Source: Pseudomonas mediterranea CFBP 5447
GTDB lineage: Bacteria; Pseudomonadota; Gammaproteobacteria; Pseudomonadales; Pseudomonadaceae
Length of the DNA stretch: 64,000 nucleotides
Direction: 5' to 3'
NCBI RefSeq assembly: GCF_000774145.1
Contig: NZ_KN322981.1
Span: 124,001-188,000, forward strand
Shown in pieces: positions 17,142-26,312 of this stretch. How positions within the stretch are numbered: the first letter of the stretch is position 1; each line of letters begins with the position of its first letter. Under the pieces are notes generated by a model. The model did no database searches. It was not told the origin of the DNA and worked only from the letters and a program-made list of their open reading frames with translations. Both the position numbers and the translations under genes were made by a program.

Positions 17142-18767
17142 TCAGTTGCTGACGCTGACACCGTAGAAGGAGTTCAAGCCGAATGGGCTGATCTTGAAGT
17201 CCTGCACGTTGGTGCGCATGGGTTGGAACACCGTCGAGTGAGCGATAGGTGTCATCGGCACGGCATCCTTGAGGATGTGTTGCGCCTGTTTGTACAGCTC
17301 GGTGCGCTTGGACTGGTCCGAAGTGCGCTTGGCCTGCTTGACGATGTCGTCGAACTTCTTGTCGCACCACTTGGAGAAGTTGTTGCCCTGCAGCGAGTCG
17401 CAACCGAACAGCACGTTGAGCCAGTTGTCCGGGTCACCGTTGTCGCCGCTCCAGCCGATCAGCATCGCGCCGTTCTCACCGCCCTTGGAGCGCTTGATGT
17501 ACTCGCCCCACTCGTAAGTGACGATCTTGGCCTTGATGCCGATCTTGGCCCAGTCGGACTGCAGCATTTCAGCCATCAGCTTGGCGTTGGGGTTGTACGG
17601 ACGCTGGACCGGCATCGCCCACAGGTTGATTTCGGTGCCTTCCTTGACGCCCGCTTCCTTGAGCAGTTGCTTGGCTTTCTCAGGGTTGTACCCAGCATCC
17701 TTGATGGTGGTGTCGTAGGACCACTGGGTCGGTGGCATGGCGTTGACCGCCAGTTGGCCGGCACCCTGGTACACCGAGTCGATGATCTGCTGCTTGTTGA
17801 CGGCCATGTCCAGCGCCTGGCGCACTTTCAACTGGGCCATCGGGTTGGGCTGGTCGCTGCCCTTGATCTTGTCCATCACGTTGTAGGCGATGTAGCCCAG
17901 GTTGAAGCCCGGCTGGTCCGGCATCTTCAGGTTCTTGTCTTCACGGATGGCCTGCAGGTCGGCAGGGCGCGGGAAGAGGGTGACCTGGCATTCGTTCTTC
18001 TTCAGCTTCTGGATACGCACCGACGGGTCGGTGGTGATGGCGAAGATCAGGTTGTCGATCTTCACGTCTTCCGGAAGCCAGTATTCCTTGTTGCCGGTGA
18101 AGCGGATGTTCGAGTCTTTCTGGTAGCTCTTGAACACGAACGGGCCGGTGCCGATCGGCTTCTGGTTGATGTCGGAAGGCTTGCCTTCCTTGAGCAACTG
18201 GGCGGCGTATTCGGCGGACTGGATGGACGCGAAGTGCATCGCCATGTTCTGGATGAACGCGGCATCGACGGCGTTGAGGGTGAACTTGACGGTCTTGTCG
18301 TCGAGCTTCTCGACCTTGGCAATGTTGGTGTCCATGCCCATGTCGGTGAAGTACGGGAATTCGGTCGGGTACGCCTTACGGAACGGATCGTCCTTGTTGA
18401 TCATGCGGTTGAACGTGAACAGCACGTCGTCGGCGTTGAAGGTACGGGTCGGCTTGAAGTACGGGGTCGTATGGAACTTGACGCCTTCGCGCAGATGGAA
18501 GGTGTAGGTGAGGCCGTCTTCGGAAATGTCCCACTTGGTCGCCAGGCCCGGGATCACGGCGGTGCCGCCGCGTTCGAACTGGGTCAGACGGTTGAAGATG
18601 GTCTCGGCTGAGGCGTCGAAGTCGGTTCCGGTGGTGTATTGACCCGGGTCGAAACCGGCCGGGCTGCCCTCGGAGCAGAACACCAGGTTAGTCGCCGCTT
18701 GGGCGAACGGGGCGCTGGCTAATAGGCTTGCGCCGACTAAAAACGGAATGACCGCGTGTTTAAGCAT
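17142..18767 (-). CDS. Periplasmic dipeptide-binding protein of the DppA family (DppA2-like)
   Basis: A 541-residue SBP_bac_5 protein. The signal peptide is MLKHAVIPFLVGASLLASAP with cleavage after AQA. The mature start is LVFCSEGSPAGFDPGQYTTG and the signature DGLTYTFHLREGVKFHTT. ATG at 18765-18767 with GAGG six bases upstream is preferred over an ATG at 18791. It shares long blocks with the neighbours on both sides (for example QKPIGTGPFVFKSYQKDSNIR and WSGDNGDPDNW). It corresponds to PA4497 in position. Confidence 0.92.
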   Translation of the reverse strand: MLKHAVIPFLVGASLLASAPFAQAATNLVFCSEGSPAGFDPGQYTTGTDFDASAETIFNRLTQFERGGTAVIPGLATKWDISEDGLTYTFHLREGVKFHTTPYFKPTRTFNADDVLFTFNRMINKDDPFRKAYPTEFPYFTDMGMDTNIAKVEKLDDKTVKFTLNAVDAAFIQNMAMHFASIQSAEYAAQLLKEGKPSDINQKPIGTGPFVFKSYQKDSNIRFTGNKEYWLPEDVKIDNLIFAITTDPSVRIQKLKKNECQVTLFPRPADLQAIREDKNLKMPDQPGFNLGYIAYNVMDKIKGSDQPNPMAQLKVRQALDMAVNKQQIIDSVYQGAGQLAVNAMPPTQWSYDTTIKDAGYNPEKAKQLLKEAGVKEGTEINLWAMPVQRPYNPNAKLMAEMLQSDWAKIGIKAKIVTYEWGEYIKRSKGGENGAMLIGWSGDNGDPDNWLNVLFGCDSLQGNNFSKWCDKKFDDIVKQAKRTSDQSKRTELYKQAQHILKDAVPMTPIAHSTVFQPMRTNVQDFKISPFGLNSFYGVSVSN

Positions 18768-19022
18768 GTTGGCCTCATGATTTGTTGTCATTTTTGGATT
18801 TGAGGGCGACCTCGTGAGTCGTCCTGCGGATACTTATGCAGGCCCCATACCCAATGCAAGATCCAGAGCGGTTCCATATCTGAAACAGTGGCACGAACGT
18901 ACCTTAATGTCGCATCTGTGTAAGTTCTGACGCGGTTGATCGTTTGCGCCGGCTTTTTTGGTGCAAACAGTGCCTTGAATCGGTGCGTCACGGGTAGGTG
19001 GCGCACCGGTTCGGGGCGGGTT

Positions 19023-20624
19023 CTACTGCTGCAAACCCACGCCGTAGAAGGGCGTAAGGCCGAACGGGCTGAGTTTGAAATCCACGACCTTTTTGTTTAT
19101 CGGTTGGAACACCGTGGAGTTGGCAATCGGCGTGATGGGCACCTGCGCCTTGAGAATCTTTTGCGCCTGCCGGTACAGGTCGATCCGTTGTTGACGGTCG
19201 GTCGAGACCTTGGCTTGCTGGATCAGCTTGTCGTAGGCCGGGTCGCACCACTTGGCGTAGTTGCTGCCCTTGACCGCCGCGCAGCTGTAGAGCACGCCAA
19301 GCCAGTTGTCCGGGTCGCCGTTGTCGCCGGTCCAGCCATAGATCATGGCGTCGTGCTCGCCATTCTTGGCGCGCTTGATGTACTCACCCCACTCATAGCT
19401 GACGATGTTGGCCTTGATGCCGATTTTCGCCCAATCCTGCTGGATCATCTGCGCCGACATCCGCGCGTTGGGATTGGAAGCCCGTTGCACCGTCATCGCC
19501 CATAAATTGATGGTGGTACCTGGCGCCACCCCGGCTTCCTTGAGTAGCGCCTTGGCCTTGGTCACGTCGTGGGGCGCGTCCTTGATGGCCGGGTCGAACG
19601 ACCACTGGGCCGGCGGCAGGGCGTTCTGGGCCAGTTGCCCGGCACTCTGGTAAACCGCCTTGATGATCGCCGGTTTATCGATGGCCATGTCCAGCGCCTG
19701 GCGGACCTTGAGCTGGTCCAGGGGCGGGTGCGTCACGTTGTAGGCAAGGAAACCCAGGTTGAATCCCGGTTGCTTGAGCACTTGCAGGTTCGGGTCCTGT
19801 TCCATCACTTCGATGTCGGCCGGACGCGGGTAGCCGCTGACCTGGCATTCGTTGCGCTTGAGCTTTTGCAGGCGCACGGCGGCGTCGGGGGTGATGGAGA
19901 AGATCAGGTTGTCGACCCTCACGTCCTCGGGTTTCCAGTAGGCCGTGTTGGCGGCGTAGCGGATCTGCGAGTCCTTCTGGTAGCGCTTGAACACGAACGG
20001 GCCGGTGCCGACGGGTTTCTGGTTGAGGTCGCCGGCCTTGCCTTCCTTCAACAACTGCGCGGCGTATTCGGCAGACTGCACGGAGGCGAAGCTCATTGCC
20101 AGGTTCTGCACGAACGCGGCGTCGACGTTGTTCAAGTTGAAGCGCACGGTGTGCTCGTCGACTTTCTCGACGCTCTTGATCGTGGTGTTCAGGCCCATGT
20201 CGGTGAAGTAGGGCGACTCGGTCGGGTAGGCCTGGCGGAACGGGTGCTGCGGATCGAGCAGGCGCTGGAAGGTGAACACCACGTCGTCGGCGTTGAAGTC
20301 GCGGGTGGGGGTGAAGTAGTCGGTGGTGTGGAATTTCACGCCGTCGCGCAGGTGGAAGGTGTAGACCAGGCCATCGGCGGAGACATCCCAACGCGTCGCC
20401 AACCCCGGCTCGACTTCGGTACCACCGCGCTTGAACTGGGTGAGACGGTTGAAGACGGTTTCGGCCGAGGCGTCGAAGTCGGTGCCGCTGGTGTATTGGC
20501 TGGGATCGAACCCGGCGGGGCTGGCTTCGGAGCAATAGACCAGGGTGGTGGCGGCCTGGGCCAGGGGGGCGCAGCCGATCAGGGCGAGGGTGAGCAGCAA
20601 TGGTTGGAAAGTGGTTCTGTCCAT
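19023..20624 (-). CDS. Periplasmic dipeptide-binding protein of the DppA family (DppA1-like)
   Basis: A 533-residue SBP_bac_5 protein and the first of the four paralogues in transcription order. The signal peptide is MDRTTFQPLLLTLALIGCAP with cleavage after AQA. The mature start is LVYCSEASPAGFDPSQYTSG and the signature DGLVYTFHLRDGVKFHTT. ATG at 20622-20624 has AAGGGA upstream; the frame to 20696 adds a histidine-rich stretch unlike a signal peptide. A 255-bp gap separates it from the next paralogue, enough for an independent promoter. It matches PA4496 in position. Confidence 0.92.
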   Translation of the reverse strand: MDRTTFQPLLLTLALIGCAPLAQAATTLVYCSEASPAGFDPSQYTSGTDFDASAETVFNRLTQFKRGGTEVEPGLATRWDVSADGLVYTFHLRDGVKFHTTDYFTPTRDFNADDVVFTFQRLLDPQHPFRQAYPTESPYFTDMGLNTTIKSVEKVDEHTVRFNLNNVDAAFVQNLAMSFASVQSAEYAAQLLKEGKAGDLNQKPVGTGPFVFKRYQKDSQIRYAANTAYWKPEDVRVDNLIFSITPDAAVRLQKLKRNECQVSGYPRPADIEVMEQDPNLQVLKQPGFNLGFLAYNVTHPPLDQLKVRQALDMAIDKPAIIKAVYQSAGQLAQNALPPAQWSFDPAIKDAPHDVTKAKALLKEAGVAPGTTINLWAMTVQRASNPNARMSAQMIQQDWAKIGIKANIVSYEWGEYIKRAKNGEHDAMIYGWTGDNGDPDNWLGVLYSCAAVKGSNYAKWCDPAYDKLIQQAKVSTDRQQRIDLYRQAQKILKAQVPITPIANSTVFQPINKKVVDFKLSPFGLTPFYGVGLQQ

Positions 20625-20748
20625 GAAATCCCTTGGGGCGTGGTGACGGTTTTCATGGAGAGTAGCTGTGTAGTGGGGATGGTTGGAAATATCCAAAAGT
20701 GAGGGGGACCCCTGGCTTTGGGCATAGCCGCAGGTTGGATGCTGTCCT

Positions 20749-20779
20749 GTGGCGAGGGAGCAAGCTCCCTCGCCACGGT
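20749..20779. repeat. Single REP palindrome, TGTGGCGAGGG family
   Basis: A near-perfect hairpin (tgtggcgagggagc/gctccctcgccac) lies in the 520-bp gap upstream of the DppA1-like gene. The rest of this gap (20780-21144) carries the leader of the next plus-strand gene, including a small stem near 21092-21108; no other ORF is convincing. Confidence 0.75.
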
Positions 20780-21144
20780 GTTGCGGTAGGGCTGGAGGCA
20801 GCGCGAATCATTCAGGTGCATCGGAAGGATCTTCTGGACCGAAGGGAAACATCCCACGGCTTTTTAGGGTTGTCCCTCGGAAGTGGGCTCTCTAACCTTT
20901 GAACGTCGCTGCCATTCAGCGACCGGGTGTGGAAACCTGAACCTTTTAGTAGTGGCATAACTGAACCTCGTGTTGCCGACGTCCTGTTTCGTCTGCAAAC
21001 TGCGTCCTGGCAGCTGTGCGTGGGCAGGCTTCGGTCTGGCCGGGTCCTACTAACCGGTATTTCCACCCCGCGTACCGCTGCCACCTTATTGTCGTGTGGA
21101 AACGACATAGGGATGGCTCCAATCTTCAAGTAGGAGCATTGAAT

Positions 21145-21537
21145 ATGGACAAGTTGATTCCCGATCCGCCGTTCAACAGAACCAACCCTCTTTCCAGTTT
21201 CGACACCGTCGAAGAACTCCTCAAAGACCGCGCCGCTGCCGAGCGGGTACTCGATCATTACCTCAACCCAAAGTCTCCAGAGCCCAGCACCGACCCGCGC
21301 ATCGACAGCCTCTTTTCAGTCACCGCCAAAGCAGACGCCGACACGCTATTGACCAGCACCTGCGAAACCCTGGCCTCGGTCAAAGCCATGGCCGAGGATC
21401 TGGCCTTCGAGGTGGACGGCACGCGTCGCAGCGTGGCCTTGGGGATTCATCAGTTGGTGGAGTTGTGTCAGTTACTGGTGGACAAGGCGCTGGATCAGCT
21501 TGAGGCGCCGGCCCGTTCCGAGGGGGCGCCCACCTGA
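21145..21537 (+). CDS. Hypothetical protein, DUF6124-like
   Basis: A 130-residue cytosolic protein starting MDKLIPDPPFNRTNPLSSFD. It has no signal or membrane segment and is mostly helical and acidic, with a C-terminal helix HQLVELCQLLVDKALDQL. The KLIPDPP opening recalls the DUF6124 group, which is frequent and often multicopy in Pseudomonas and has no known function. ATG at 21145 has TAGGAG nine bases upstream. It is a lone plus-strand gene between the dpp locus and the SIMPL gene, and is not part of the P. aeruginosa order as I remember it, so it may be an accessory insertion. Confidence 0.7.
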   Translation: MDKLIPDPPFNRTNPLSSFDTVEELLKDRAAAERVLDHYLNPKSPEPSTDPRIDSLFSVTAKADADTLLTSTCETLASVKAMAEDLAFEVDGTRRSVALGIHQLVELCQLLVDKALDQLEAPARSEGAPT

Positions 21538-21556
21538 TAAAAGGCGGACACTGACC

Positions 21557-21691
21557 TGTGGCGAGGGGATTTATCCCCGCTGGGCTGCGAAGCAGACCCA
21601 ATCCTGACACCTCGGTGTGTCAGAATGATTGAGGTCGCTGCCTTTAGGGCTGCTGTGCAGCCCAGCGGGGATAAATCCCCTCGCCACAAAG
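21557..21691. repeat. REPIN, TGTGGCGAGGGGATTTATCCCC family
   Basis: Inverted REP arms (tgtggcgaggggatttatcc ... ggataaatcccctcgccaca) are joined by a longer inner stem-loop (gctgggctgc/gcagcccagc). It lies between the convergent DUF6124-like and SIMPL genes. Confidence 0.85.
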
Positions 21692-21728
21692 GCATGTCAC
21701 TGGGCTGGATATTTCTGTCAGCCCACTC

Positions 21729-22445
21729 TCACTGCATCAACACCTCAATCGCCCCATCCGCCGTCATGCTCACCTTGCTGGTGCCCGCTTCCACTTCAGG
21801 TGTGACGGACTCGGCATCCATGGCCCCGGCCTTCATCATCATCGGTGCGCGCAGGTAGGGCTGCGGATAACCGTTGGTGTTGAGGTTCAGGTTGACGATT
21901 TTGTAGCCCTTGCCACCCAGGGCTTCGGTGGCCAGTTGGGCGCGGGCCTTGAAGGCGTTGACGGCGTCCTTGAGCAGGGCGTCTTCGCTGGTCTGGCGGG
22001 TGGCGGTGGAGATGGCGAAGTCCATGCCGCCCATTTTCATGTCGGTCAGCAGTTCGCCGGTGAGTTTGGACAGGGCGGCGAAGTCGGCGCTTTCCAGGCG
22101 CAGTTCGGCACGTTCGCGCCAGCCGGTGATTTTCTGGCCCTTGCCGTCGTAGATCGGATAGCTGTTGCGGCTGCCCTGGCGCAGGGTGATGTCCTTGACT
22201 TGCTTGGCCTGGCCGATGGCTTTGTTCAGGGTAGTGCTGACGGCGGCGGCGAGTTTGGCCGGGTCGGTGTTTTGCTCTTCGGTGTAGAGCGTGACGATCA
22301 TCAGGTCACGGGCCACTTCCTGGCTGGCTTCGGCGCGCAGGGAAATCTGGTTGTAGTGCAGTTCATCGGCGGCCAGTGCCGGCAGGCTGGCGACGGTGCC
22401 GAGGCTGAGGGCGAGGAGGGCGGCGGGGCGACTGAACATGTGCAT
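21729..22445 (-). CDS. SIMPL-domain (DUF541) periplasmic protein
   Basis: A 238-residue exported protein with signal MHMFSRPAALLALSLGTVAS and cleavage after ALA. The mature part fits the SIMPL/DUF541 family: YNQISLRAEASQEVARDLMIVTLY at the start, a central ITGWRERAELRLES, and a C-terminal SKVSMTADGAIEVLMQ, which is the usual SIMPL ending. E. coli YggE of this family affects oxidative stress, but the mechanism is unclear. ATG at 22443-22445 has AAGGAG upstream. Adjacency to roxSR and dppA1 matches PA4495. Confidence 0.85.
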   Translation of the reverse strand: MHMFSRPAALLALSLGTVASLPALAADELHYNQISLRAEASQEVARDLMIVTLYTEEQNTDPAKLAAAVSTTLNKAIGQAKQVKDITLRQGSRNSYPIYDGKGQKITGWRERAELRLESADFAALSKLTGELLTDMKMGGMDFAISTATRQTSEDALLKDAVNAFKARAQLATEALGGKGYKIVNLNLNTNGYPQPYLRAPMMMKAGAMDAESVTPEVEAGTSKVSMTADGAIEVLMQ

Positions 22446-22523
22446 GAAAGCTCCTTGGAAAAAGAGCAGCTTCAAGCGGCAAGCTTCAAGCTGCAAGTAA
22501 AAGAGTGTAAGTCTAGCCTCTGG

Positions 22524-22579
22524 CTTGCAGCTTGCAGCTTGCAGCTTGCAGCTTCCAGCTTGCAGCTTGCAGCTTGCAG
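22524..22579. repeat. Heptanucleotide tandem repeat (CTTGCAG) x8
   Basis: Eight head-to-tail units occupy 22524-22579; the fifth is CTTCCAG, the rest are identical. Complementary CTGCAAG-like stretches lie just upstream (about 22474-22498), so the region can fold. It lies between the divergent SIMPL and roxS genes, about 95 bases before the roxS start. Confidence 0.9.
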
Positions 22580-22674
22580 CTGCTCCTGTGGCGCTTTGCC
22601 GCATAGCTGCCGCTGCCGCCCGCGCCTTGGTTATACTCCGTGCGATTCGCCTGGAGCGCTCATCAGGAGAGCTC

Positions 22675-23937
22675 ATGCTCGCCCCTTTGCAAATGACTTC
22701 CGCCTCACGCCAGAACCTCTGGCGGCTGACGTTCATCCGTATTCTGGTCCTCGCGGCCCAGGCCGGGTCCGTGGGGCTCGCCTATTGGTTCCAACTGTTG
22801 CCGCTGCCCTGGCTGCAACTGGCGATTACCCTGGTGTGTGCCTCGGTGCTGTGTGCGCTGACGGCCATCCGCCTGCGCGCCTCGTGGCCGGTGACGGAGC
22901 TGGAGTACGCGGTGCAACTGGCCTGCGACCTGTTTATCCACAGTGCCTTGCTGTATTTCTCCGGCGGTTCGACCAACCCGTTCGTGTCCTATTACCTGGT
23001 GCCGCTGACCATCGCCGCGGTGACGCTGCCGTGGCGTTATTCGCTGATCCTGTCCGGCATCGCCCTGGCGCTGTACACCTTGTTGTTGGCGCGGTTCTAT
23101 CCCCTGGAAACCTTCCCCATCGCCCGGGAGAACCTGCAGATCTACGGCATGTGGCTGAGTTTCGCCCTGGCCGCGGCGGTCATCACGTTTTTCGCCGCGC
23201 GCATGGCCGAGGAGCTTCGTCGCCAGGAAGAACTCCGGGCCATCCGTCGTGAAGAAGGCCTGCGGGACGAACAACTGCTGGCCGTGGCGACCCAGGCCGC
23301 CGGCGCCGCTCATGAGCTGGGCACACCGCTGGCGACCATGAGCGTGCTGCTCAAGGAGATGCAACAGGATCATCCCGACCCGCTGTTGCAGGAAGACCTC
23401 AGCGTGTTGCAGGATCAGGTCAAGCTCTGCAAGGAGACCCTGCAATACCTGGTGCGTGCCGCCGAGGCCAACCGCCGGCTGGCGATCGACATGCAGGACG
23501 TCACCGACTGGCTCGACGAGGCCCTCAATCGCTGGCACCTGATGCGCCCGGAAGCCAGTTACCGCTTCCAGTGCCTGGGCTATGGCCCGGTGCCGCGCAT
23601 GGCGCCGCCACCGGACTTGACCCAGGCGCTGCTGAATCTGTTGAACAACGCCGCCGATGCCTGCCCCGAAGGCCTGGAGGTGGCGCTGGACTGGAATGCC
23701 TACGAATTGACCATCAGCATTCGCGACCACGGCGCCGGTGTGCCGCTGGCCATCGCCGAGCAGATCGGCAAGCCGTTCTACACCACCAAGGGCAAAGGCC
23801 TGGGCCTGGGCCTGTTTTTGAGCAAGGCGAGCGTGACACGCGCTGGCGGCTCGGTGAAACTCTACCCCCATGAGAGCGGCGGCACGCTCACCGAGCTGCG
23901 CCTGCCCCATGCCGACCGAGGAGACGAACATGAGTGA
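22675..23937 (+). CDS. roxS: Redox-sensing histidine kinase RoxS (RegB/PrrB type)
   Basis: A 420-residue inner-membrane kinase. Five to six helices occupy residues 18-175, and the quinone-site heptapeptide GGSTNPF (97-103) of RegB is present. The H-box is AAHELGTPLA with His213, followed by Cys252 in VKLCKETL, the position of the redox-active cysteine in RegB. The N-box NLLNNAADAC and G-box GKGLGLGLFL follow. In P. aeruginosa RoxSR controls the cyanide-insensitive oxidase and redox responses. ATG at 22675 has AGGAGA upstream; the open frame to 22525 merely translates the heptamer repeat. It overlaps roxR by 8 bases. Confidence 0.93.
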   Translation: MLAPLQMTSASRQNLWRLTFIRILVLAAQAGSVGLAYWFQLLPLPWLQLAITLVCASVLCALTAIRLRASWPVTELEYAVQLACDLFIHSALLYFSGGSTNPFVSYYLVPLTIAAVTLPWRYSLILSGIALALYTLLLARFYPLETFPIARENLQIYGMWLSFALAAAVITFFAARMAEELRRQEELRAIRREEGLRDEQLLAVATQAAGAAHELGTPLATMSVLLKEMQQDHPDPLLQEDLSVLQDQVKLCKETLQYLVRAAEANRRLAIDMQDVTDWLDEALNRWHLMRPEASYRFQCLGYGPVPRMAPPPDLTQALLNLLNNAADACPEGLEVALDWNAYELTISIRDHGAGVPLAIAEQIGKPFYTTKGKGLGLGLFLSKASVTRAGGSVKLYPHESGGTLTELRLPHADRGDEHE

Positions 23938-24490
23938 CGAGATCCAAGTCGACGGCGAAGAACTGCCGCACCTGTTGCTGGTGGACGATGACGCCACGTT
24001 TACCCGCGTCATGGCCCGGGCGATGTCCCGTCGCGGCTTTCGCGTGAGCACCGCCGGTTCCGCCGAGGAGGGCCTGACCATCGCCCAGGCCGACCTGCCG
24101 GACTACGCCGCCCTGGACCTGAAGATGGACGGCGACTCGGGCCTGGTGCTGCTGCCCAAGCTGCTGGAGCTGGACCCGGAGATGCGCGTGGTGATCCTCA
24201 CCGGTTATTCGAGCATCGCCACGGCGGTCGAGGCCATCAAGCGCGGCGCCTGCAATTACCTGTGCAAACCGGCCGATGCCGATGACGTGTTGGCCGCGCT
24301 GCTGTCCGAGCACGCCGACCTCGACACCCTGGTGCCGGAGAACCCGATGTCGGTGGATCGCCTGCAATGGGAGCACATCCAGCGGGTGCTGACCGAACAC
24401 GAAGGCAACATTTCCGCCACTGCCCGCGCCCTGGGCATGCACCGGCGCACCTTGCAGCGCAAATTGCAGAAGCGCCCCGTGCGTCGCTGA
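23930..24490 (+). CDS. roxR: Response regulator RoxR (RegA/PrrA/ActR type)
   Basis: A 186-residue two-domain regulator. The receiver has the acidic pair in LLVDDD, the phospho-acceptor Asp63 in ALDLKMDGDS and the Lys in CKPAD. A short linker leads to a Fis-like helix-turn-helix ending GNISATARALGMHRRTLQRK, the RegA signature. The coding region begins inside the end of roxS, so both are made together. It would activate or repress respiratory genes according to quinone redox state. Confidence 0.95.
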   Translation: MSDEIQVDGEELPHLLLVDDDATFTRVMARAMSRRGFRVSTAGSAEEGLTIAQADLPDYAALDLKMDGDSGLVLLPKLLELDPEMRVVILTGYSSIATAVEAIKRGACNYLCKPADADDVLAALLSEHADLDTLVPENPMSVDRLQWEHIQRVLTEHEGNISATARALGMHRRTLQRKLQKRPVRR

Positions 24491-24530
24491 ACCTGCGCTG
24501 AACGGATGTTGTCCACCCCCTCGCGACACA

Positions 24531-24570
24531 TCGGGCCGTTGCTCTATGATCGGCCCGACTCTTTCTCTTT
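24531..24570 (+). terminator. Probable terminator after roxSR
   Basis: The stem tcgggcc/ggcccga (24531-24537 with 24552-24558) is followed by a T-rich tail (ctctttctcttt). It lies 41 bases after the roxR stop and just before the next gene's start. Confidence 0.5.
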
Positions 24571-24584
24571 ATTGAGCTTTAACG

Positions 24585-26312
24585 ATGAATCAGAACGCTG
24601 AATATTCCGCGGTCAACGATGCGGTGCGCGGGCAGTTTTTCCGCCGTGTCTGGCACATGACCACGCCGTACTGGCGAAGTGAGGAGAAGGGCAAGGCCTG
24701 GACATTGTTGATCGCGGTTATCGCGCTGTCGCTGTTCAGCGTGGCGATTTCGGTGTGGATCAACAGCTGGTACAAGGATTTCTACAACGCCCTGCAAGAG
24801 AAGAACAGCGCGGCATTCTGGCAGTTGATCCTGTACTTCTGCGGCATCGCCGCGGTGGCGATCCTCGGGGCGGTGTATCGCTTGTACCTCACGCAGATGC
24901 TCACCATTCGCTGGCGGGCCTGGTTGACCGAGCAGCATTTTGCCCGTTGGCTCGACCACAAGAATTACTACCAGCTGGAGCAGGGTGGTTACACCGACAA
25001 CCCGGACCAGCGGATTTCCGAAGACCTCAACAGCTTCACCAGCAATACCCTGGGCCTGGGGCTGGGCTTGCTGCGCAACGTGGTCAGCCTGGTGTCATTC
25101 TCGGTCATCCTGTGGGGTGTGTCGGGGAGCATCGAGGTGTTCGGCTACACCATTCCCGGCTACATGTTCTGGTGCGCGCTGGTGTACGCGGCGGTGGGCA
25201 GTTGGCTGACGCATTTGATCGGCCGGCGCCTGATCGGCCTGAACAACAACCAGCAGCGCTTCGAAGCCGACCTGCGTTTTTCCATGGTGCGGGTGCGCGA
25301 GAACGCCGAAAGCATTGCGCTGTACAACGGCGAGCCCAACGAAAACCGTCGCCTGAGCGGGCGTTTCGGCCTGGTCTGGCATAACTTCTGGGACATCATG
25401 CGGGTGTCCAAGCGCCTGACGTTCTTCACCTCCGGCTATGGCCAGATCGCGATCATCTTCCCGTTCATGGTGGCGGCGCCGCGCTACTTCGCCGGCAAGA
25501 TCCAGCTGGGTGAACTCATGCAGATCAACTCGGCGTTCGGCAATGTGCAGGAGAGTTTCAGCTGGTTCATCAGCGCCTATACCGACCTCGCCGCGTGGCG
25601 CGCCACCTGTGATCGTCTGCTGAGTTTCCGCCAGGCCATGAGCGACAACGAAGCGCGCGTGCCGGCCATCGATGTGCAAAGCCAGGGCAACCAACTGGAG
25701 GTGCACCACCTGGGGTTGGACCTGAATGACGGGCGTCATCTGCTCGACGACGCCGACATGACCGTTGGTGCTGGGGAGCGGGTGATGCTCAGTGGCCGTT
25801 CCGGCAGTGGTAAATCCACGCTGTTCCGGGCGATGGGGCACCTATGGCCCACCGGGCATGGTCGCATTGTATTGCCGGCGGCGCGTTATCTGTTCCTGCC
25901 GCAGAAACCCTATCTGCCGATTGGCAGCCTGCGCGAAGTGCTGAGTTATCCACAGCCCGGCGACGTCTACCCCAACGAACGTTATGCACAGGTGCTGGAA
26001 ACCTGCCGCCTGCCGCACCTGATCGCGCGGCTGGATGAAAGCAACCACTGGCAACGCATGCTCTCGCCCGGCGAGCAGCAACGCCTGGCCTTTGCCCGCG
26101 CGCTGCTCTACGCGCCGCTGTGGTTGTACATGGACGAAGCGACGTCGGCGATGGATGAGGAAGACGAAGCGACGCTGTACCAGGCGCTCATCGACCAGTT
26201 GCCGGGATTGAGTATCGTCAGCGTCGGCCACCGAAGCAGTTTGAAACGATTCCATCCACGACATGTACGTATCGAAAATGGCCAACTGCTGGAGCGCACC
26301 GTAACGGTGTGA
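24585..26312 (+). CDS. SbmA/BacA-type ABC transporter with fused ATPase (YddA-like)
   Basis: A 575-residue half-transporter. The N-terminal membrane domain (about residues 1-330) has the SbmA/BacA pattern: YKDFYNALQEKNSAAFW, RWRAWLTEQHFARWLD and NPDQRISEDLN. The C-terminal ATPase has Walker [11 protein letters not shown], signature LSPGEQQRLAFAR and Walker B LYMDEATSAMD. It resembles E. coli YddA and peroxisomal ABCD half-transporters, so it probably works as a homodimer. The substrate is unknown; vitamin B12-like or peptide substrates are known for relatives. It is expressed alone, and a strong palindrome follows. Confidence 0.85.
   Translation: MNQNAEYSAVNDAVRGQFFRRVWHMTTPYWRSEEKGKAWTLLIAVIALSLFSVAISVWINSWYKDFYNALQEKNSAAFWQLILYFCGIAAVAILGAVYRLYLTQMLTIRWRAWLTEQHFARWLDHKNYYQLEQGGYTDNPDQRISEDLNSFTSNTLGLGLGLLRNVVSLVSFSVILWGVSGSIEVFGYTIPGYMFWCALVYAAVGSWLTHLIGRRLIGLNNNQQRFEADLRFSMVRVRENAESIALYNGEPNENRRLSGRFGLVWHNFWDIMRVSKRLTFFTSGYGQIAIIFPFMVAAPRYFAGKIQLGELMQINSAFGNVQESFSWFISAYTDLAAWRATCDRLLSFRQAMSDNEARVPAIDVQSQGNQLEVHHLGLDLNDGRHLLDDADMTVGAGERVMLSGRSGSGKSTLFRAMGHLWPTGHGRIVLPAARYLFLPQKPYLPIGSLREVLSYPQPGDVYPNERYAQVLETCRLPHLIARLDESNHWQRMLSPGEQQRLAFARALLYAPLWLYMDEATSAMDEEDEATLYQALIDQLPGLSIVSVGHRSSLKRFHPRHVRIENGQLLERTVTV

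Noticed and set aside
18768..19022. Sigma-54 promoter between two DppA paralogue genes
   Set aside because: Looked for GG-N10-GC spacing with TGGCAC and TTGC on the minus strand; the pieces are present separately but not at the right distance.
22525..22674. N-terminal extension of RoxS through the heptamer repeat
   Set aside because: The extension is low-complexity translated repeat; ATG 22675 has a proper ribosome site and leads straight to the membrane domain.
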